A DNA stretch of 64,000 nt from Arenimonas sp. GTDB lineage: Bacteria; Pseudomonadota; Alphaproteobacteria; Rhizobiales; Rhizobiaceae. This document shows, piece after piece, positions 7,018 through 17,043 of the stretch (the stretch's first letter is position 1; each line of letters opens with the position of its first letter). The DNA is taken from assembly GCA_019459145.1 (NCBI GenBank), contig JAIBEK010000053.1, positions 62,001-126,000 of the forward strand. Reading direction: 5' to 3'. The position numbers were made by a program, and so were the translations under genes. Under the pieces are notes generated by a model that was not told the origin of the DNA, made no database searches, and saw nothing but the letters and a program-made list of their open reading frames with translations.

Positions 7018-8733
7018 TTGACGGACGCAACGAGCCGCCTGAGCGGGCGGGCAAGTGAAAAGATCTGGCTCGCTTCATATCCCCCTTCGGTACCAGGGGA
7101 GATAGCGCCCCATGCGCATCCGTCTCTGGGCGCGCTGTTCGAAGCAAGCTGCGCCACCTATGCCGACCGCCTCGCCTTCTCCAGCATGGGCCGGGGCATG
7201 ACCTTCCGCGAACTGGAGATCCAGTCGCGCAAGGTCGGTGCCTGGCTTCAGGCCAAGGGGCTCACCAAGGGTGACCGCGTCGCGGTGATGACGCCGAACA
7301 TCCTGCAGAACCCGGTCGCGGTCTACGGCATTCTCCGGGCAGGCCTCACCGTCGTCAACGTCAACCCGCTCTACACGCCGCGCGAACTGCAGCACCAATT
7401 GGTGGATTCCGGCGCCAAGGCGATCATCGTGCTGGAGAACTTTGCCGGCACGGTTCAGCAGGTCCTGCCCAATACGCCGGTCAAGCACGTGATCGTCGCG
7501 ACCATGGGCGACATGCTCGGCTTGAAGGGCCATATCGTCAACTTTGTCGTGCGCAAGGTGAAGAAGCTCGTTCCCGCCTGGTCGATCCCTGGACACACCA
7601 GCTTCAAGCAGGTTCTCGCCGAAGGCGCCCGCCAGACGCTGAAGCCGGTCGACGTCGTGGCAAGCGACGTCGCCTTCCTGCAATATACCGGCGGCACCAC
7701 GGGCGTTTCCAAGGGCGCGACGCTGACCCATGCCAACCTGCTCGCCAACAAGCAGCAGATCGCCATCTGGCTTGAGGCGGCCTTCGCGATCAAGGGCCGG
7801 CCGGAGGTCATGACCTTCATCTGCGCCCTGCCGCTCTATCACATCTTCGCGCTGACCGTGAATTCGCTGATGGGGATCGCCACCGGCAGCCATAATGTGC
7901 TGATCGCCAATCCGCGCGACATCCCCGCCTTCGTCAAGGAATTGCAGAACCACAAGGCGCATATCTTCCCCGGCCTCAACACGCTGTTCAACGCGCTGAT
8001 GAACAATCCGGATTTCAAGAACCTCGATTTCTCCTCCCTTCTGCTGGTGTTGGGCGGCGGCATGGCGGTGCAGCGGCCGGTGGCCGAACGCTGGCTCGAA
8101 ATGACCGGCTGCCCGATCACCGAGGGCTACGGTCTTTCGGAAACCTCGCCGGTCGCCACCGTCAACCGCCTCGACAGCACCGAATTCAGCGGCATGATCG
8201 GACTTCCCCTGCCCTCGACCGACATCGAGATTCGCGACGAGGAGGGCGCCACGCTGCCGATCGGCGACGTGGGCGAGATCTGCATTCGCGGACCACAGGT
8301 CATGGCGGGCTACTGGCAGCGCCCCGAAGAGACGGACAAGGTGATGACCGAGGACGGCTTCTTCCGCTCGGGCGACATGGGCATGATGAACGAGGCCGGC
8401 TACGTCAAGATCGTCGACCGCAAGAAGGACATGATCCTGGTCTCGGGCTTCAACGTCTATCCGAACGAGATCGAGGAAGTGGCGGCGATGCACCCCGGCG
8501 TGCTCGAATGCGCGGCGATCGGGGTACCGGATGCCCATTCCGGCGAGGCGGTGAAGATCTTCGTCGTCAAGAAGGATCCGGCCCTGACCGAGGCCGACTT
8601 GAAGGCCCATTGCGCCGCAAACCTGACCAATTACAAGCGTCCGCGCTTCATCGAGTTCCGCAGCGAACTGCCGAAATCCAATGTCGGCAAGATCCTGCGG
8701 CGCGAACTGCGCGACAGCGAACCGGTCAAGTAA
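7018..8733 (+). CDS. fadD: Long-chain fatty acid-CoA ligase FadD
   Basis: This acyl-CoA synthetase activates fatty acids with ATP and CoA for beta-oxidation. It carries the adenylate-forming signature YTGGTTGVSKGA, the motif EGYGLSETSP, and the C-terminal hinge DRKKDMILVSGFNVYPNEIE with a late Lys motif (KSNVGKILRR). I place the start at TTG 7018 because GGAGGGG (7005-7011) sits 6 nt before it, giving 571 residues. The frame also opens at ATG 6976, which would add 14 residues that look unlike the family N-terminus. A terminator follows at 8760. Confidence 0.9.
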   Translation: MTDATSRLSGRASEKIWLASYPPSVPGEIAPHAHPSLGALFEASCATYADRLAFSSMGRGMTFRELEIQSRKVGAWLQAKGLTKGDRVAVMTPNILQNPVAVYGILRAGLTVVNVNPLYTPRELQHQLVDSGAKAIIVLENFAGTVQQVLPNTPVKHVIVATMGDMLGLKGHIVNFVVRKVKKLVPAWSIPGHTSFKQVLAEGARQTLKPVDVVASDVAFLQYTGGTTGVSKGATLTHANLLANKQQIAIWLEAAFAIKGRPEVMTFICALPLYHIFALTVNSLMGIATGSHNVLIANPRDIPAFVKELQNHKAHIFPGLNTLFNALMNNPDFKNLDFSSLLLVLGGGMAVQRPVAERWLEMTGCPITEGYGLSETSPVATVNRLDSTEFSGMIGLPLPSTDIEIRDEEGATLPIGDVGEICIRGPQVMAGYWQRPEETDKVMTEDGFFRSGDMGMMNEAGYVKIVDRKKDMILVSGFNVYPNEIEEVAAMHPGVLECAAIGVPDAHSGEAVKIFVVKKDPALTEADLKAHCAANLTNYKRPRFIEFRSELPKSNVGKILRRELRDSEPVK

Positions 8734-8759
8734 CAAGCCACACGGGCACCATTGCTGCA

Positions 8760-8795
8760 CACCCGGGTCCTGTCCCGTCAGGGTCCGGGTGTTTT
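8760..8795 (+). terminator. Rho-independent terminator of fadD
   Basis: CACCCGG (8760-8766) pairs with CCGGGTG (8785-8791), followed directly by TTTT, 27 bp after the fadD stop codon. Confidence 0.75.
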
Positions 8796-8864
8796 CGTGC
8801 GCTTGATCGTCGGCACGGGCCAGAATAGGGTCGCCTTCTTCTCCGCCAAATCAGGGAAACGAAG

Positions 8865-10484
8865 ATGCAGGCAATCATCGACAAACTCACGAGCACCGCA
8901 GCGGCCACCCGCGCCGAGGATCTGCGCGCCGCCTTTGCCGCTGACGACCAGCGCTTTACCCGTTTCAGCGCCGCGCTTGACGACCTGCTGATGGACTATT
9001 CCAAATGCGCGGTGAACGACGAGATCATGACCCTGCTCGAGGCGCTTTGCGCTGGCGTTGCAGAGAAGCGCGAGGCGATGTTCTCCGGCGAGCCGATCAA
9101 TTTCACCGAAGGTCGGGCCGTCCTGCATACGGCCTTGCGCAACCGGTCGAACACGCCGGTCATGGTGGACGGCCGCGACGTGATGCCCGACGTGAATGCC
9201 GTGCTTGCCGCCATGGGTCGCTTTGCCGAGGGCATCCGCTCGGGCACGCTGACCGGCGCGACGGGCAAGGCGATCACCGATGTGGTCAATATCGGCATCG
9301 GCGGTTCCGACCTGGGGCCGGTTATGGCGACGCTGGCGCTCGCCCCGTTCCATGACGGTCCGCGCCTGCACTTCGTCTCCAATGTCGATGGCGCGCATAT
9401 CGCCGATACCTTGAAGACGCTTTGCGCCGAGACGACGCTGTTCATCATCGCGTCAAAGACGTTTACGACGATCGAGACCATGACCAATGCCCAGACGGCC
9501 CGGCGGTTCGTCGCGGAAAAGCTCGGAGAGGCGGCGGTCGGCAAGCACTTCGCGGCCGTTTCGACCGCGCTCGACAAGGTCGCCGCCTTCGGTATCGATC
9601 CCGAGCGCGTGTTCGGCTTCTGGGACTGGGTCGGCGGGCGCTATTCCATCTGGTCGGCGATCGGCCTGCCGCTGATGATCGCCATCGGCGAAGACGCCTT
9701 CGGCCGTTTCCTCGACGGCGCCCATGCGATGGACCAGCATTTTCGCGACGCGCCTTTCCGAGGAAACCTGCCGATGCTGCTCGGAGCGATCGGCGTCTAC
9801 CAGCGCAACGTGCTCGGCTACCAGACCCGGGCGGTCTTGCCCTATGACCAGCGACTATCGCGCTTTCCCGCCTACCTGCAGCAGCTCGACATGGAATCGA
9901 ACGGCAAGAGCGTGACCATCGACGGCAAGCCGGTGGCCGGCAGTTCGGGGCCGGTGGTCTGGGGCGAACCCGGCACCAATGGCCAGCATGCCTTTTACCA
10001 GCTGATCCACCAGGGAACGAGCGTCATCCCTGCCGAATTCCTCATCGCCGCGCGCGGCTTCGAGCCGGACCTGCGCCACCAGCACGAATTGCTGATCGCC
10101 AATTGCCTGGCGCAATCGGAAGCGCTGATGAAGGGGCGCACACGCGCCGAGGCGAAGTCACAGCTCACCTCCAAGGGCATGGATGAGGAGAAGGCCGACT
10201 TCATCGCCCCGCACCGGGTGTTTTCCGGCAACCGTCCGTCGATCACATTCGTCTACGACCAGTTGACGCCCTATGCGCTCGGCCGGCTGATCGCGCTCTA
10301 CGAGCATCGCGTGTTCGTCGAAGGGGTGATCTTCCGCATCAACTCCTTCGATCAGTGGGGCGTGGAACTGGGCAAGGAACTGGCGACCGGGCTTTTGCCG
10401 GTGGTCGAGGGCAAGGTGGCGGCAACCGGGCATGACAGCTCGACCGCCGGCCTCGTCGCCACGCTGCTTTCGAGGATCAGATAG
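8865..10484 (+). CDS. pgi: Glucose-6-phosphate isomerase
   Basis: A 539-residue cytoplasmic enzyme interconverting glucose-6-phosphate and fructose-6-phosphate. Family signatures include [14 protein letters not shown], the catalytic region [19 protein letters not shown], and [14 protein letters not shown] with [13 protein letters not shown] near the C-terminus. Length matches the long bacterial form. The ATG at 8865 follows CAGGGAAACGAAG. It has its own promoter region after the fadD terminator and converges on the fructokinase gene. Confidence 0.96.
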   Translation: MQAIIDKLTSTAAATRAEDLRAAFAADDQRFTRFSAALDDLLMDYSKCAVNDEIMTLLEALCAGVAEKREAMFSGEPINFTEGRAVLHTALRNRSNTPVMVDGRDVMPDVNAVLAAMGRFAEGIRSGTLTGATGKAITDVVNIGIGGSDLGPVMATLALAPFHDGPRLHFVSNVDGAHIADTLKTLCAETTLFIIASKTFTTIETMTNAQTARRFVAEKLGEAAVGKHFAAVSTALDKVAAFGIDPERVFGFWDWVGGRYSIWSAIGLPLMIAIGEDAFGRFLDGAHAMDQHFRDAPFRGNLPMLLGAIGVYQRNVLGYQTRAVLPYDQRLSRFPAYLQQLDMESNGKSVTIDGKPVAGSSGPVVWGEPGTNGQHAFYQLIHQGTSVIPAEFLIAARGFEPDLRHQHELLIANCLAQSEALMKGRTRAEAKSQLTSKGMDEEKADFIAPHRVFSGNRPSITFVYDQLTPYALGRLIALYEHRVFVEGVIFRINSFDQWGVELGKELATGLLPVVEGKVAATGHDSSTAGLVATLLSRIR

Positions 10485-10523
10485 CGGCGCGGGCAAGAGA
10501 ATGACGGCTGAAGGGGTCTCGCG

Positions 10524-11453
10524 TCAGACGAGCCCGATTTCGTCGGCATAGGGAGGGTTGGCACCGGCGCGCGAGACCGTGACGGCCGCCGCCCTGGCGC
10601 CCAGTTCGAGGGCGGAGCAAACCGCCGCCTCGTCCAGAATGGCGACCTTGGCCTTCGTCAGCAGAGCCTGACGCTTCAGCGATGCGAGGATGCCCGCATC
10701 GAAGGTATCGCCGGCACCGACCGTATCGACCACTTCGACCCGCTGGCTCGGTACCGAGACCTTGAAGCGCTCGGTATAGCCGGTCGCTCCGTCGGCTCCG
10801 CGGGTGATGACGACGAGCTTCGCGCCCAGCTCCAGCCAATGCCGGGCGAGATCGTCATGGCTGCCGGACAGGCCGAACCATTCGAGATCCTCGTCGGAGA
10901 ACTTGAGGATGTCCGACATGGCCGCCATGCGGTTGATCCGGGCCATGTGCGCCGCCTTGTCCTTGATGAAGCCGGGGCGGATATTGGGATCGAGCGAGAT
11001 GACGCGGGTTTGATGTTCGCGCGCCATCAGCGCCTCGTAGGTCGATCCGCAGGGCTCGGGGATGAGGCTGATCGCGCCGAAATGCAGCGCCTCGCAATCC
11101 GGACCGAGGGTCGGCAGGTCTGCCGGCGAAATCATCCGGCCGGCGGTGTTCTCGTCATAGAAGGCATAGCTTGCATGGCCGGCGACAAGCTTGACGAAAG
11201 CGATCGTCGTCGGCCTGGACGACGTCGCGCAGAACCGGAAGTCGACGCCGCTCGACGTCAGGGTCTCACGCAGGATGTCGCCCATCATGTCGTCGGAAAG
11301 ACCGGTGAAGAAGCCCGTCTGGATGCCGAGCCGGCCAAGGGCGATCGCCGTGTTGAAGATGGCGCCGCCGGCGTAAGGGGCAAAGGCCCGCTCACCCCGC
11401 GTCGATTCGCGCGGCAACATGTCGATCAGCGCTTCTCCACAACACAAGATCAT
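10524..11453 (-). CDS. frk: PfkB-family sugar kinase, probable fructokinase
   Basis: A 309-residue ribokinase-fold kinase. It begins ILCCGEALIDMLP, has the N-terminal GGAIFNTAIALGRLG sugar-binding signature, and ends with the ATP-binding motif VDTVGAGDTFDAGIL containing the catalytic Asp. The sequence resembles rhizobial fructokinases, and its position beside pgi fits phosphorylation of fructose to fructose-6-phosphate. I start at ATG 11453, preceded by GGGAGGAC; the open frame extends to 11789 but that part is unlike the family. It lies 82 bp after pyrE on the same strand. Substrate is inferred, since PfkB kinases vary. Confidence 0.78.
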   Translation of the reverse strand: MILCCGEALIDMLPRESTRGERAFAPYAGGAIFNTAIALGRLGIQTGFFTGLSDDMMGDILRETLTSSGVDFRFCATSSRPTTIAFVKLVAGHASYAFYDENTAGRMISPADLPTLGPDCEALHFGAISLIPEPCGSTYEALMAREHQTRVISLDPNIRPGFIKDKAAHMARINRMAAMSDILKFSDEDLEWFGLSGSHDDLARHWLELGAKLVVITRGADGATGYTERFKVSVPSQRVEVVDTVGAGDTFDAGILASLKRQALLTKAKVAILDEAAVCSALELGARAAAVTVSRAGANPPYADEIGLV

Positions 11454-11535
11454 TCGACCGTCCTCCCGATATGTCCCGTTGCTGGAATGGATTTCAATCG
11501 ATTTAATCCATCCGATCTGAAAAGGCCAGCCCGTA

Positions 11536-12228
11536 TCAGCCGAGCGAAGCCACCCCGCCATTGCGGCCCGACCAGGCGAGCGGCGCATCGAGGAAGGCCT
11601 CGACCTCGGAGAGCGTCTTGTCGTCGAACAGCTTGCGCTCGCGCGCGACGGCCAGCACGTTGCGCCAGGTGGCGATGTGGTGCAGCGTGACGTTACCGTT
11701 GGTGAAGCGTTCCTCGGCTTCCGGGAAGATGCCATAGTAGAAGAGGGCGATGCCGTGATCGACGACGCCGCCGGCGGCGCGGATCGCATCGATGAACTTG
11801 AACATGCTGCCGCCCGCCGTCGTCAGATCCTCAATCACCAGAACGCGGGCACCTTCCGCCATATGGCCTTCGATCTGGGCGTTGCGACCATGACCCTTCG
11901 GCGCCTTGCGCACGTAGATCATCGGCAGGCCGAGACGCTCCGCGAGGAAGGCGGCAAAGGGGATACCGGCCGTTTCGCCGCCGGCCACGACGTCGAACTG
12001 CTCGAAGCCGGCATTGCGCATCACCGTGGCGGCGGCGAAATCCATGATCGCCGAACGAATGCGCGGATAGGAGATCAGCTTGCGGCAGTCGATATAGACC
12101 GGGCTCATCATGCCGGAGGACAGCTTGTAGGGCTTGTCGGCGGAAAAATGCACCGCCTTGATCTCCCACAGCATCTTCGCCATCAGTTCCGCCATGACGG
12201 CGGGTTCGGGAAAGGTCGTCTGGATCAT
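11536..12228 (-). CDS. pyrE: Orotate phosphoribosyltransferase
   Basis: A 230-residue enzyme that joins orotate to PRPP to make OMP in pyrimidine synthesis. It shows the PRPP-binding loop [13 protein letters not shown], a [20 protein letters not shown] stretch, and [20 protein letters not shown] 12228 has AGGAG 7 nt before it. The open frame reaches 12348 upstream, but those residues are not family-like. pyrC, the preceding pathway step, lies 0.4 kb away on the same strand. Confidence 0.95.
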   Translation of the reverse strand: MIQTTFPEPAVMAELMAKMLWEIKAVHFSADKPYKLSSGMMSPVYIDCRKLISYPRIRSAIMDFAAATVMRNAGFEQFDVVAGGETAGIPFAAFLAERLGLPMIYVRKAPKGHGRNAQIEGHMAEGARVLVIEDLTTAGGSMFKFIDAIRAAGGVVDHGIALFYYGIFPEAEERFTNGNVTLHHIATWRNVLAVARERKLFDDKTLSEVEAFLDAPLAWSGRNGGVASLG

Positions 12229-12433
12229 TTCGGCTCCTGTCGCGTTACGGCATCCGAAAGCGGCCAATATCAGCAACGCGGCGGACTGGCCAGCGCCCGC
12301 AGCCATGACGGTGACATCATCCGCACGAATCTTGGCTGCTGCGAGCAACAGGAGCCTGGTTCCGCCTTCGACGCCTCACCATTGATCCCCTTCACCAGCC
12401 ATCAAGACGAACACTGAAACAGGAAGAACAAAA

Positions 12434-12589
12434 ATGAACGCCATCGCCATTCAACCGCTGATCGCGCTGATCGCCGGAGTCCTCATCCTTGTCATGCCGC
12501 GCCTGCTCAATTACGTGATCGCGATCTACCTGATCATCGTCGGCGTAACCGGGCTGTGGCCCAACCTGACGAGCGGGCTCAATCTCTGA
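12434..12589 (+). CDS. DUF3096 small membrane protein
   Basis: A 51-residue frame opens at ATG 12434 after AGGAAGAACAAAA and ends TGA at 12589. It encodes a very hydrophobic protein (IQPLIALIAGVLILVMPRLL, then NYVIAIYLIIVGVTGLWPN) with two membrane helices at about residues 7-23 and 27-44. The pattern, including RLLNYVIAIYLIIVG, is that of DUF3096, a small family of unknown function common in alphaproteobacteria. It lies between divergent pyrE and convergent pyrC, ending 3 bp before the pyrC stop. Its promoter must lie in 12229-12433. Confidence 0.85.
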   Translation: MNAIAIQPLIALIAGVLILVMPRLLNYVIAIYLIIVGVTGLWPNLTSGLNL

Positions 12590-12592
12590 CCG

Positions 12593-13630
12593 TCAGGTCA
12601 CGTCCCAGAACAAGTCGAACATCGGATCGAAGACGGTCACCGGGCCGGCTCCGGTCTCGATTTTTGCCGGATAGGACACGGGCGCGTCACGCCTTACCAG
12701 CGTGATGGAGTCCTCGTTCGGCGCAAGGCCGTACCAGGCCGGACCGTTCAGCGAGGCAAAGGCCTCGAGCTTGTCGAGCGCGTCTTCCTGTTCGAACACA
12801 TGGGCCAGGCAGCTCATCGTGTTGATCGATGTATAGATGCCGGCGCAACCGCAGGCGCATTCCTTCAAGGGATCGGCATGGGGCGCGGAATCCGTGCCGA
12901 GGAAGAAGCGGCGATCACCGGAGGTCGCGGCAGCCCGCAAGGCCAGACGATGGCTCTCGCGCTTGGCGACCGGCAGGCAGTAGTAGTGCGGCTTGATGCC
13001 GCCGACGAGGATGGCGTTGCGGTTGATGATCAGATGGTGGGTGGTGATCGAGCCGGCAATGTTGCGCTCGGCCGAGCGGATATAGTCGATGCCGTCGGAC
13101 GTGGTCACGTGTTCCATCGTCACCTTCAAGTCCGGGAGACTGCGGCGCAGCGGATCGAGCACGGTGTCGATGAAGACCTTTTCGCGGTCGAAGATGTCGA
13201 CCTCGGGCGTGGTCACCTCGCCATGCACGCATAGCGGCAGGCCGATCTTCGCCATGCGTTCCAGCACAGGCATGGCTTTTGCCATGTCGCGCACGCCGCC
13301 GTGGGAATTGGTCGTGGCACCGGCGGGATAGAGCTTCACCGCGGTGATCAGGCCGCTTTTCGCGCCCTCCTCCACGTCGTCCGGGCTCGTATCCTCGGTG
13401 AGGTAGAGCGTCATCAGCGGCTGGAAGCGATCGCCCTTCGGCAGAGCCGCCATGATGCGGTCGCGATAGGCCATGGCGTCCGCCGTCGTGACGACCGGCG
13501 GCACGAGGTTCGGCATGATGATGGCGCGGGCGAAATGCCGGCTGGTGTCGGCGATCACCCCTTCGAGCATCGCGCCATCGCGCAGATGCAGGTGCCAGTC
13601 ATCGGGGCGGCGGATGGTGATCGAGCGCAT
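12593..13630 (-). CDS. pyrC: Dihydroorotase (class II)
   Basis: A 345-residue zinc amidohydrolase catalysing reversible cyclisation of carbamoyl-aspartate to dihydroorotate. It starts with the metal-binding motif [10 protein letters not shown]. Further family landmarks are [16 protein letters not shown] (carboxylated Lys region), [26 protein letters not shown] and FLGTDSAPH. Length and these motifs identify the E. coli-type class II enzyme. The start ATG at 13630 agrees with the family N-terminus. Confidence 0.96.
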   Translation of the reverse strand: MRSITIRRPDDWHLHLRDGAMLEGVIADTSRHFARAIIMPNLVPPVVTTADAMAYRDRIMAALPKGDRFQPLMTLYLTEDTSPDDVEEGAKSGLITAVKLYPAGATTNSHGGVRDMAKAMPVLERMAKIGLPLCVHGEVTTPEVDIFDREKVFIDTVLDPLRRSLPDLKVTMEHVTTSDGIDYIRSAERNIAGSITTHHLIINRNAILVGGIKPHYYCLPVAKRESHRLALRAAATSGDRRFFLGTDSAPHADPLKECACGCAGIYTSINTMSCLAHVFEQEDALDKLEAFASLNGPAWYGLAPNEDSITLVRRDAPVSYPAKIETGAGPVTVFDPMFDLFWDVT

Positions 13631-13699
13631 GACAGAACCTCCGGGGCATGGGTCTCGATCCCGCAGATAGCATGTTCCCGATGCGGGTCAAACCTGCCT

Positions 13700-14785
13700 T
13701 TAGGCGACCTTGCCGGAAAGGGCCGCCAGCGTCCGTTCCGCTTCCTCCAACTGCTCGCGCCTGTCGTTTTCCATGATCGCCTTGATCTTCGGCAATGCCC
13801 GCTCGAAGGCGGCGACGCAATCCGGATCGAACTGGGTGCCGGCGCGACCGAGGATGTGCTCCACCGTGCGTTCGAAAGACCATGCCGGCTTGTAGGGCCG
13901 CTCGGTCGTCAGCGCATCGAAGTTGTCGGCGATGCAGACGATGCGCCCCGAGATCGGGATCGCCGTGCCGGACAGGCGGTTCGGGTAACCCTGGCCGTCC
14001 CACCGCTCGTGATGGCTGGCAGCGATCTCCGATGCGAGTTGCAGCAGGGAGGAATGCGAACGGGCGAGAATGTCGCTGCCGATCTGCGCATGGGCCTGCA
14101 TCTGGCGGTACTCCGCCTCGGTCAGGCGACCCTGCTTCAACAGCACCGTATCCGGCATCGCCACCTTGCCGATGTCGTGCATCGGCGCGGCAAGCCTGAT
14201 GTCGTTGCACGACTGTTCAGGAAGCCCGTACTCGAGCCCGATGGCTTCGGAATAGGCGGCCACGCGCAGCGTATGGCGGGAGGTCTCCGGGTCCTTGTAT
14301 CCGGCGGCCAGCGTCAGGCGGTGGATGATCTCCTGCTCGCGCTGGCGCAATTCGAAGACCGCCCGGTCGACCTCGCGACGCAGCCATTCGGCCTGATCGG
14401 CGAGCTGGCGGCGGGCGCGGGCGAGCGAGACGATGTTCTGCACGCGCGCCTGGAACTCCACCGGGTTGATCGGCTTCGTCAGGAAGTCGATGGCACCGGC
14501 ATTGAGCGCCGCCATGCGCGTCGTCATGTCCTTATCGGCGGTGACGAAGATCACCGGGACCTGGGCATATTTCTCGAAACGGACGATCTCGGTGAACAGC
14601 TCGACGCCGTTGTAGACGGGCATCTGGTAGTCGATGATCGCGATGTCGAAATCGAGTTCAGGAAGAGCGGACAGGACCGCATCGGGACTGGCGAAGGCGA
14701 GCGCCTCGCAGCTTTCCAGCTTGCCGACGAGCTTCGTCAACAGCTTCAGGTTGGTGCTGTTGTCATCCACCAGCAGAATACGCAT
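13700..14785 (-). CDS. Response regulator with HD-GYP domain (probable cyclic di-GMP phosphodiesterase)
   Basis: The protein has 361 residues: a receiver domain (1-120, phospho-acceptor D52 in AIIDYQMP), a helical linker, and an HD-GYP domain with H203-D204 (MHDIGK), HHE (258-260) and DGQGYP (263-268). All residues needed for c-di-GMP hydrolysis are visible. ATG 14785 is chosen because AAGGAGG lies 7 nt before it; the frame also opens at 14806, overlapping the kinase gene. It is the last gene of a four-gene signalling operon and the likely output of the hybrid kinase. Confidence 0.9.
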   Translation of the reverse strand: MRILLVDDNSTNLKLLTKLVGKLESCEALAFASPDAVLSALPELDFDIAIIDYQMPVYNGVELFTEIVRFEKYAQVPVIFVTADKDMTTRMAALNAGAIDFLTKPINPVEFQARVQNIVSLARARRQLADQAEWLRREVDRAVFELRQREQEIIHRLTLAAGYKDPETSRHTLRVAAYSEAIGLEYGLPEQSCNDIRLAAPMHDIGKVAMPDTVLLKQGRLTEAEYRQMQAHAQIGSDILARSHSSLLQLASEIAASHHERWDGQGYPNRLSGTAIPISGRIVCIADNFDALTTERPYKPAWSFERTVEHILGRAGTQFDPDCVAAFERALPKIKAIMENDRREQLEEAERTLAALSGKVA

Positions 14786-14802
14786 AGACGCCTCCTTCAC
14801 TC

Positions 14803-17043
14803 TCAAGCAACCAGTTTGAATTTCAGGGTTTCGATTTCACCGCTCAGCCTGTCGACGTCGGCGGGAGACGGCCTGACCCGGCGCAGCGCATGCGCCTTGT
14901 CGGCGATGTCGTTCAGGCCGACATTGACGGCTGCGCCCTTGATCGTGTGCAGCAACCGATCGATCCTTTCGGGATCATGGTTGGCCAGCGCGGTGTGCAG
15001 ATCCTGGATCAACGACACTGCATCATCGAAGAAGGATTCGACCAGTTCGCGGAAGACGTCCTCGCCGAGCGCATCGACCAGTTCGGAATGCCGCGCCTCG
15101 TCGAGACCCTCGATCGACAGGGCCGGCAGATCGACATCGTCGATGATGATCGGTTCCGGCAGGCCGATATCGTCCGGCTCGTCGTTGCCGCGCCCGGTGG
15201 CCGGGACTTGCGCGATCGACTGTATCACGTTGCGCAGCCTTTCCATTGTTATCGGCTTGGATTCGAAGCCGGCCATGCCTGCCTCGATGCAGCGCCGCCG
15301 GTCGTCGTCGGAGGCATTCGCCGTCATGGCGATGATCGGCGTGGTGGAGCACACCCCGCCCTCGGCAATGATTCGGCGGGTAGCCTCGATCCCGTCCATT
15401 ACCGGCATCTGCATGTCCATAAGGATGGTGTCGAAGGGCTGGTCCCTGGCGATCGAGACCGCCTCGGCGCCGTCTCTGGCGACCACGACCTCCTGCCCCA
15501 GGCGGGCGAGGAAACGGGTCGCGACAAGCTGGTTCACCCGATTGTCCTCGACCAGCAGGATCCTGAGACGCGGCAAGGGCGCCTTGTCCGGCCCGCCGGC
15601 CTGGCGTCGTACCTCGTCCTTGCCGACGGCGACAACCGCAAGCTCGAACCAGAAAATGCTCCCGACGCCGACCGTGCTGCTCATGCCCAACTCGCCGCCG
15701 AGCTTTTCGACGATCTGCTTGCAGATCGTCAGCCCGAGCCCGGTGCCGCCATACTTGCGGCTGATCGAGGCATCGACCTGCGAGAACGGCTTGAACAGCT
15801 TGGCAAGCCCCGCCTCGTCGATGCCGATACCGGTATCCTCGACCTCGAAACGCAGCATCAGCTTGCCGTGCCGATAGAATTCGCGCAGGCGCAAGGTGAC
15901 CGTTCCCCTGGTGGTGAACTTGGCCGCATTGGACAGGAGATTGAGCAGGACCTGGCGCAGGCGCGTCGGATCGGTGCGCACATAGAGCGCGTCGAGGGAA
16001 TAGGGAATGTCGAGGACGATCGAATTGCCGTGGTCGTCGGCCCGGCCGCGGATGATGCTGACGGTTGTTTCGGACAGGGCGCGGATATCGACGGCGCGCT
16101 CCTCGAGCTCCAGCTTGCCATGCTCGATCTTGGAATAGTCGAGGATCTCGTTGATGACTTCCAGCAGCGCCTCGCCGGAGGAGCGAATGGTCTTGACGCT
16201 GGACAGCGCATCCTCCGGCAGCTCGGAGAATTCCAGGAGCTCCGACATGCCGAGAATGGCGTTGAGCGGCGTGCGGATCTCATGACCCATCGTCGCCATG
16301 AACTGCGACTTGGCGCGGTTGCCGGCATCCGCCGCTTCGTAGGCCTCGGTCAGGCGGTGGGCCATGCCCTCCAGTTCAAGGCCCGCCTTGCGCACCGACT
16401 TCAGCTGCCGGCGCAAGGTCACGACAAGGAAAATGACCGAGACCATGAGCAGGGCCAGCATGATCGCCGACGTCTTCTCGAGTTCGAGAATGGTGGTGCG
16501 CGCATCGGCCCGTTCGGTACTCAGCTGCATATTGGTCTGTACGAGGAGATCCTCGGTCAGCCTGGCGAGGCCCGCCAGCGCAAGGTCAAGCGCCTCCAGT
16601 TCGGCGTCGCTCGGGATCGAGCCCTCGGCATAGCGGTCGAAGGCCGGCTGGAGACCGGCGACCACCGTCTCGATTTCGCCGAGCAACCGCAGGATCTTAG
16701 GATCATCGGTGAAATAGCTGCTGAACTTCGATTCCTTCACCACCTGTACACGCGAATAGAGAATATCATAACGCAGCGAGAGTTCGTCGATCAGGACCTT
16801 GCTCGGCGATTGCCGACGCAGTTCGGCAAGACCGTAGTCAAGGGTGCGCGCCTCGCGATCCAGCTGGTAGACCGACCACACGGCATTCTCACGAATGCCG
16901 TCCTGGAGGAAGCGGAACTGGCGGGAAATATCGACGAAGAGCATGATCAGCACCAGCAGAAGAACGGCCGACAGGACTTGCAGGATCAGGGTGGTGCTCC
17001 CTGCCTTGCGCATGATGTCACCGGTTCTGCGGACGCGTGTCAC
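14803..17043 (-). CDS. Hybrid sensor histidine kinase (HisKA-HATPase-REC-Hpt)
   Basis: A 746-residue membrane phosphorelay kinase. Helices at about 18-38 and 192-212 bracket a periplasmic sensor region of about 150 residues with no recognised fold. Then come HisKA (H254 in MGHEIRTPL), HATPase (VEDTGIGIDE; GGTGLGL), a receiver (D543 in ILMDMQMPVMDG) and a C-terminal Hpt (H699 in LLHTIKGAA). GTG 17043 overlaps the previous stop as GTGA, suggesting coupled translation; ATG 17013 is an alternative. The full relay could end on either neighbouring receiver protein. Confidence 0.9.
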   Translation of the reverse strand: MTRVRRTGDIMRKAGSTTLILQVLSAVLLLVLIMLFVDISRQFRFLQDGIRENAVWSVYQLDREARTLDYGLAELRRQSPSKVLIDELSLRYDILYSRVQVVKESKFSSYFTDDPKILRLLGEIETVVAGLQPAFDRYAEGSIPSDAELEALDLALAGLARLTEDLLVQTNMQLSTERADARTTILELEKTSAIMLALLMVSVIFLVVTLRRQLKSVRKAGLELEGMAHRLTEAYEAADAGNRAKSQFMATMGHEIRTPLNAILGMSELLEFSELPEDALSSVKTIRSSGEALLEVINEILDYSKIEHGKLELEERAVDIRALSETTVSIIRGRADDHGNSIVLDIPYSLDALYVRTDPTRLRQVLLNLLSNAAKFTTRGTVTLRLREFYRHGKLMLRFEVEDTGIGIDEAGLAKLFKPFSQVDASISRKYGGTGLGLTICKQIVEKLGGELGMSSTVGVGSIFWFELAVVAVGKDEVRRQAGGPDKAPLPRLRILLVEDNRVNQLVATRFLARLGQEVVVARDGAEAVSIARDQPFDTILMDMQMPVMDGIEATRRIIAEGGVCSTTPIIAMTANASDDDRRRCIEAGMAGFESKPITMERLRNVIQSIAQVPATGRGNDEPDDIGLPEPIIIDDVDLPALSIEGLDEARHSELVDALGEDVFRELVESFFDDAVSLIQDLHTALANHDPERIDRLLHTIKGAAVNVGLNDIADKAHALRRVRPSPADVDRLSGEIETLKFKLVA

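Noticed and set aside
13301..15877. 858-residue plus-strand open frame
   Set aside because: It lies antisense to pyrC, the HD-GYP regulator and the hybrid kinase; its composition is that of an out-of-frame translation in high-GC DNA and no domain is recognisable.
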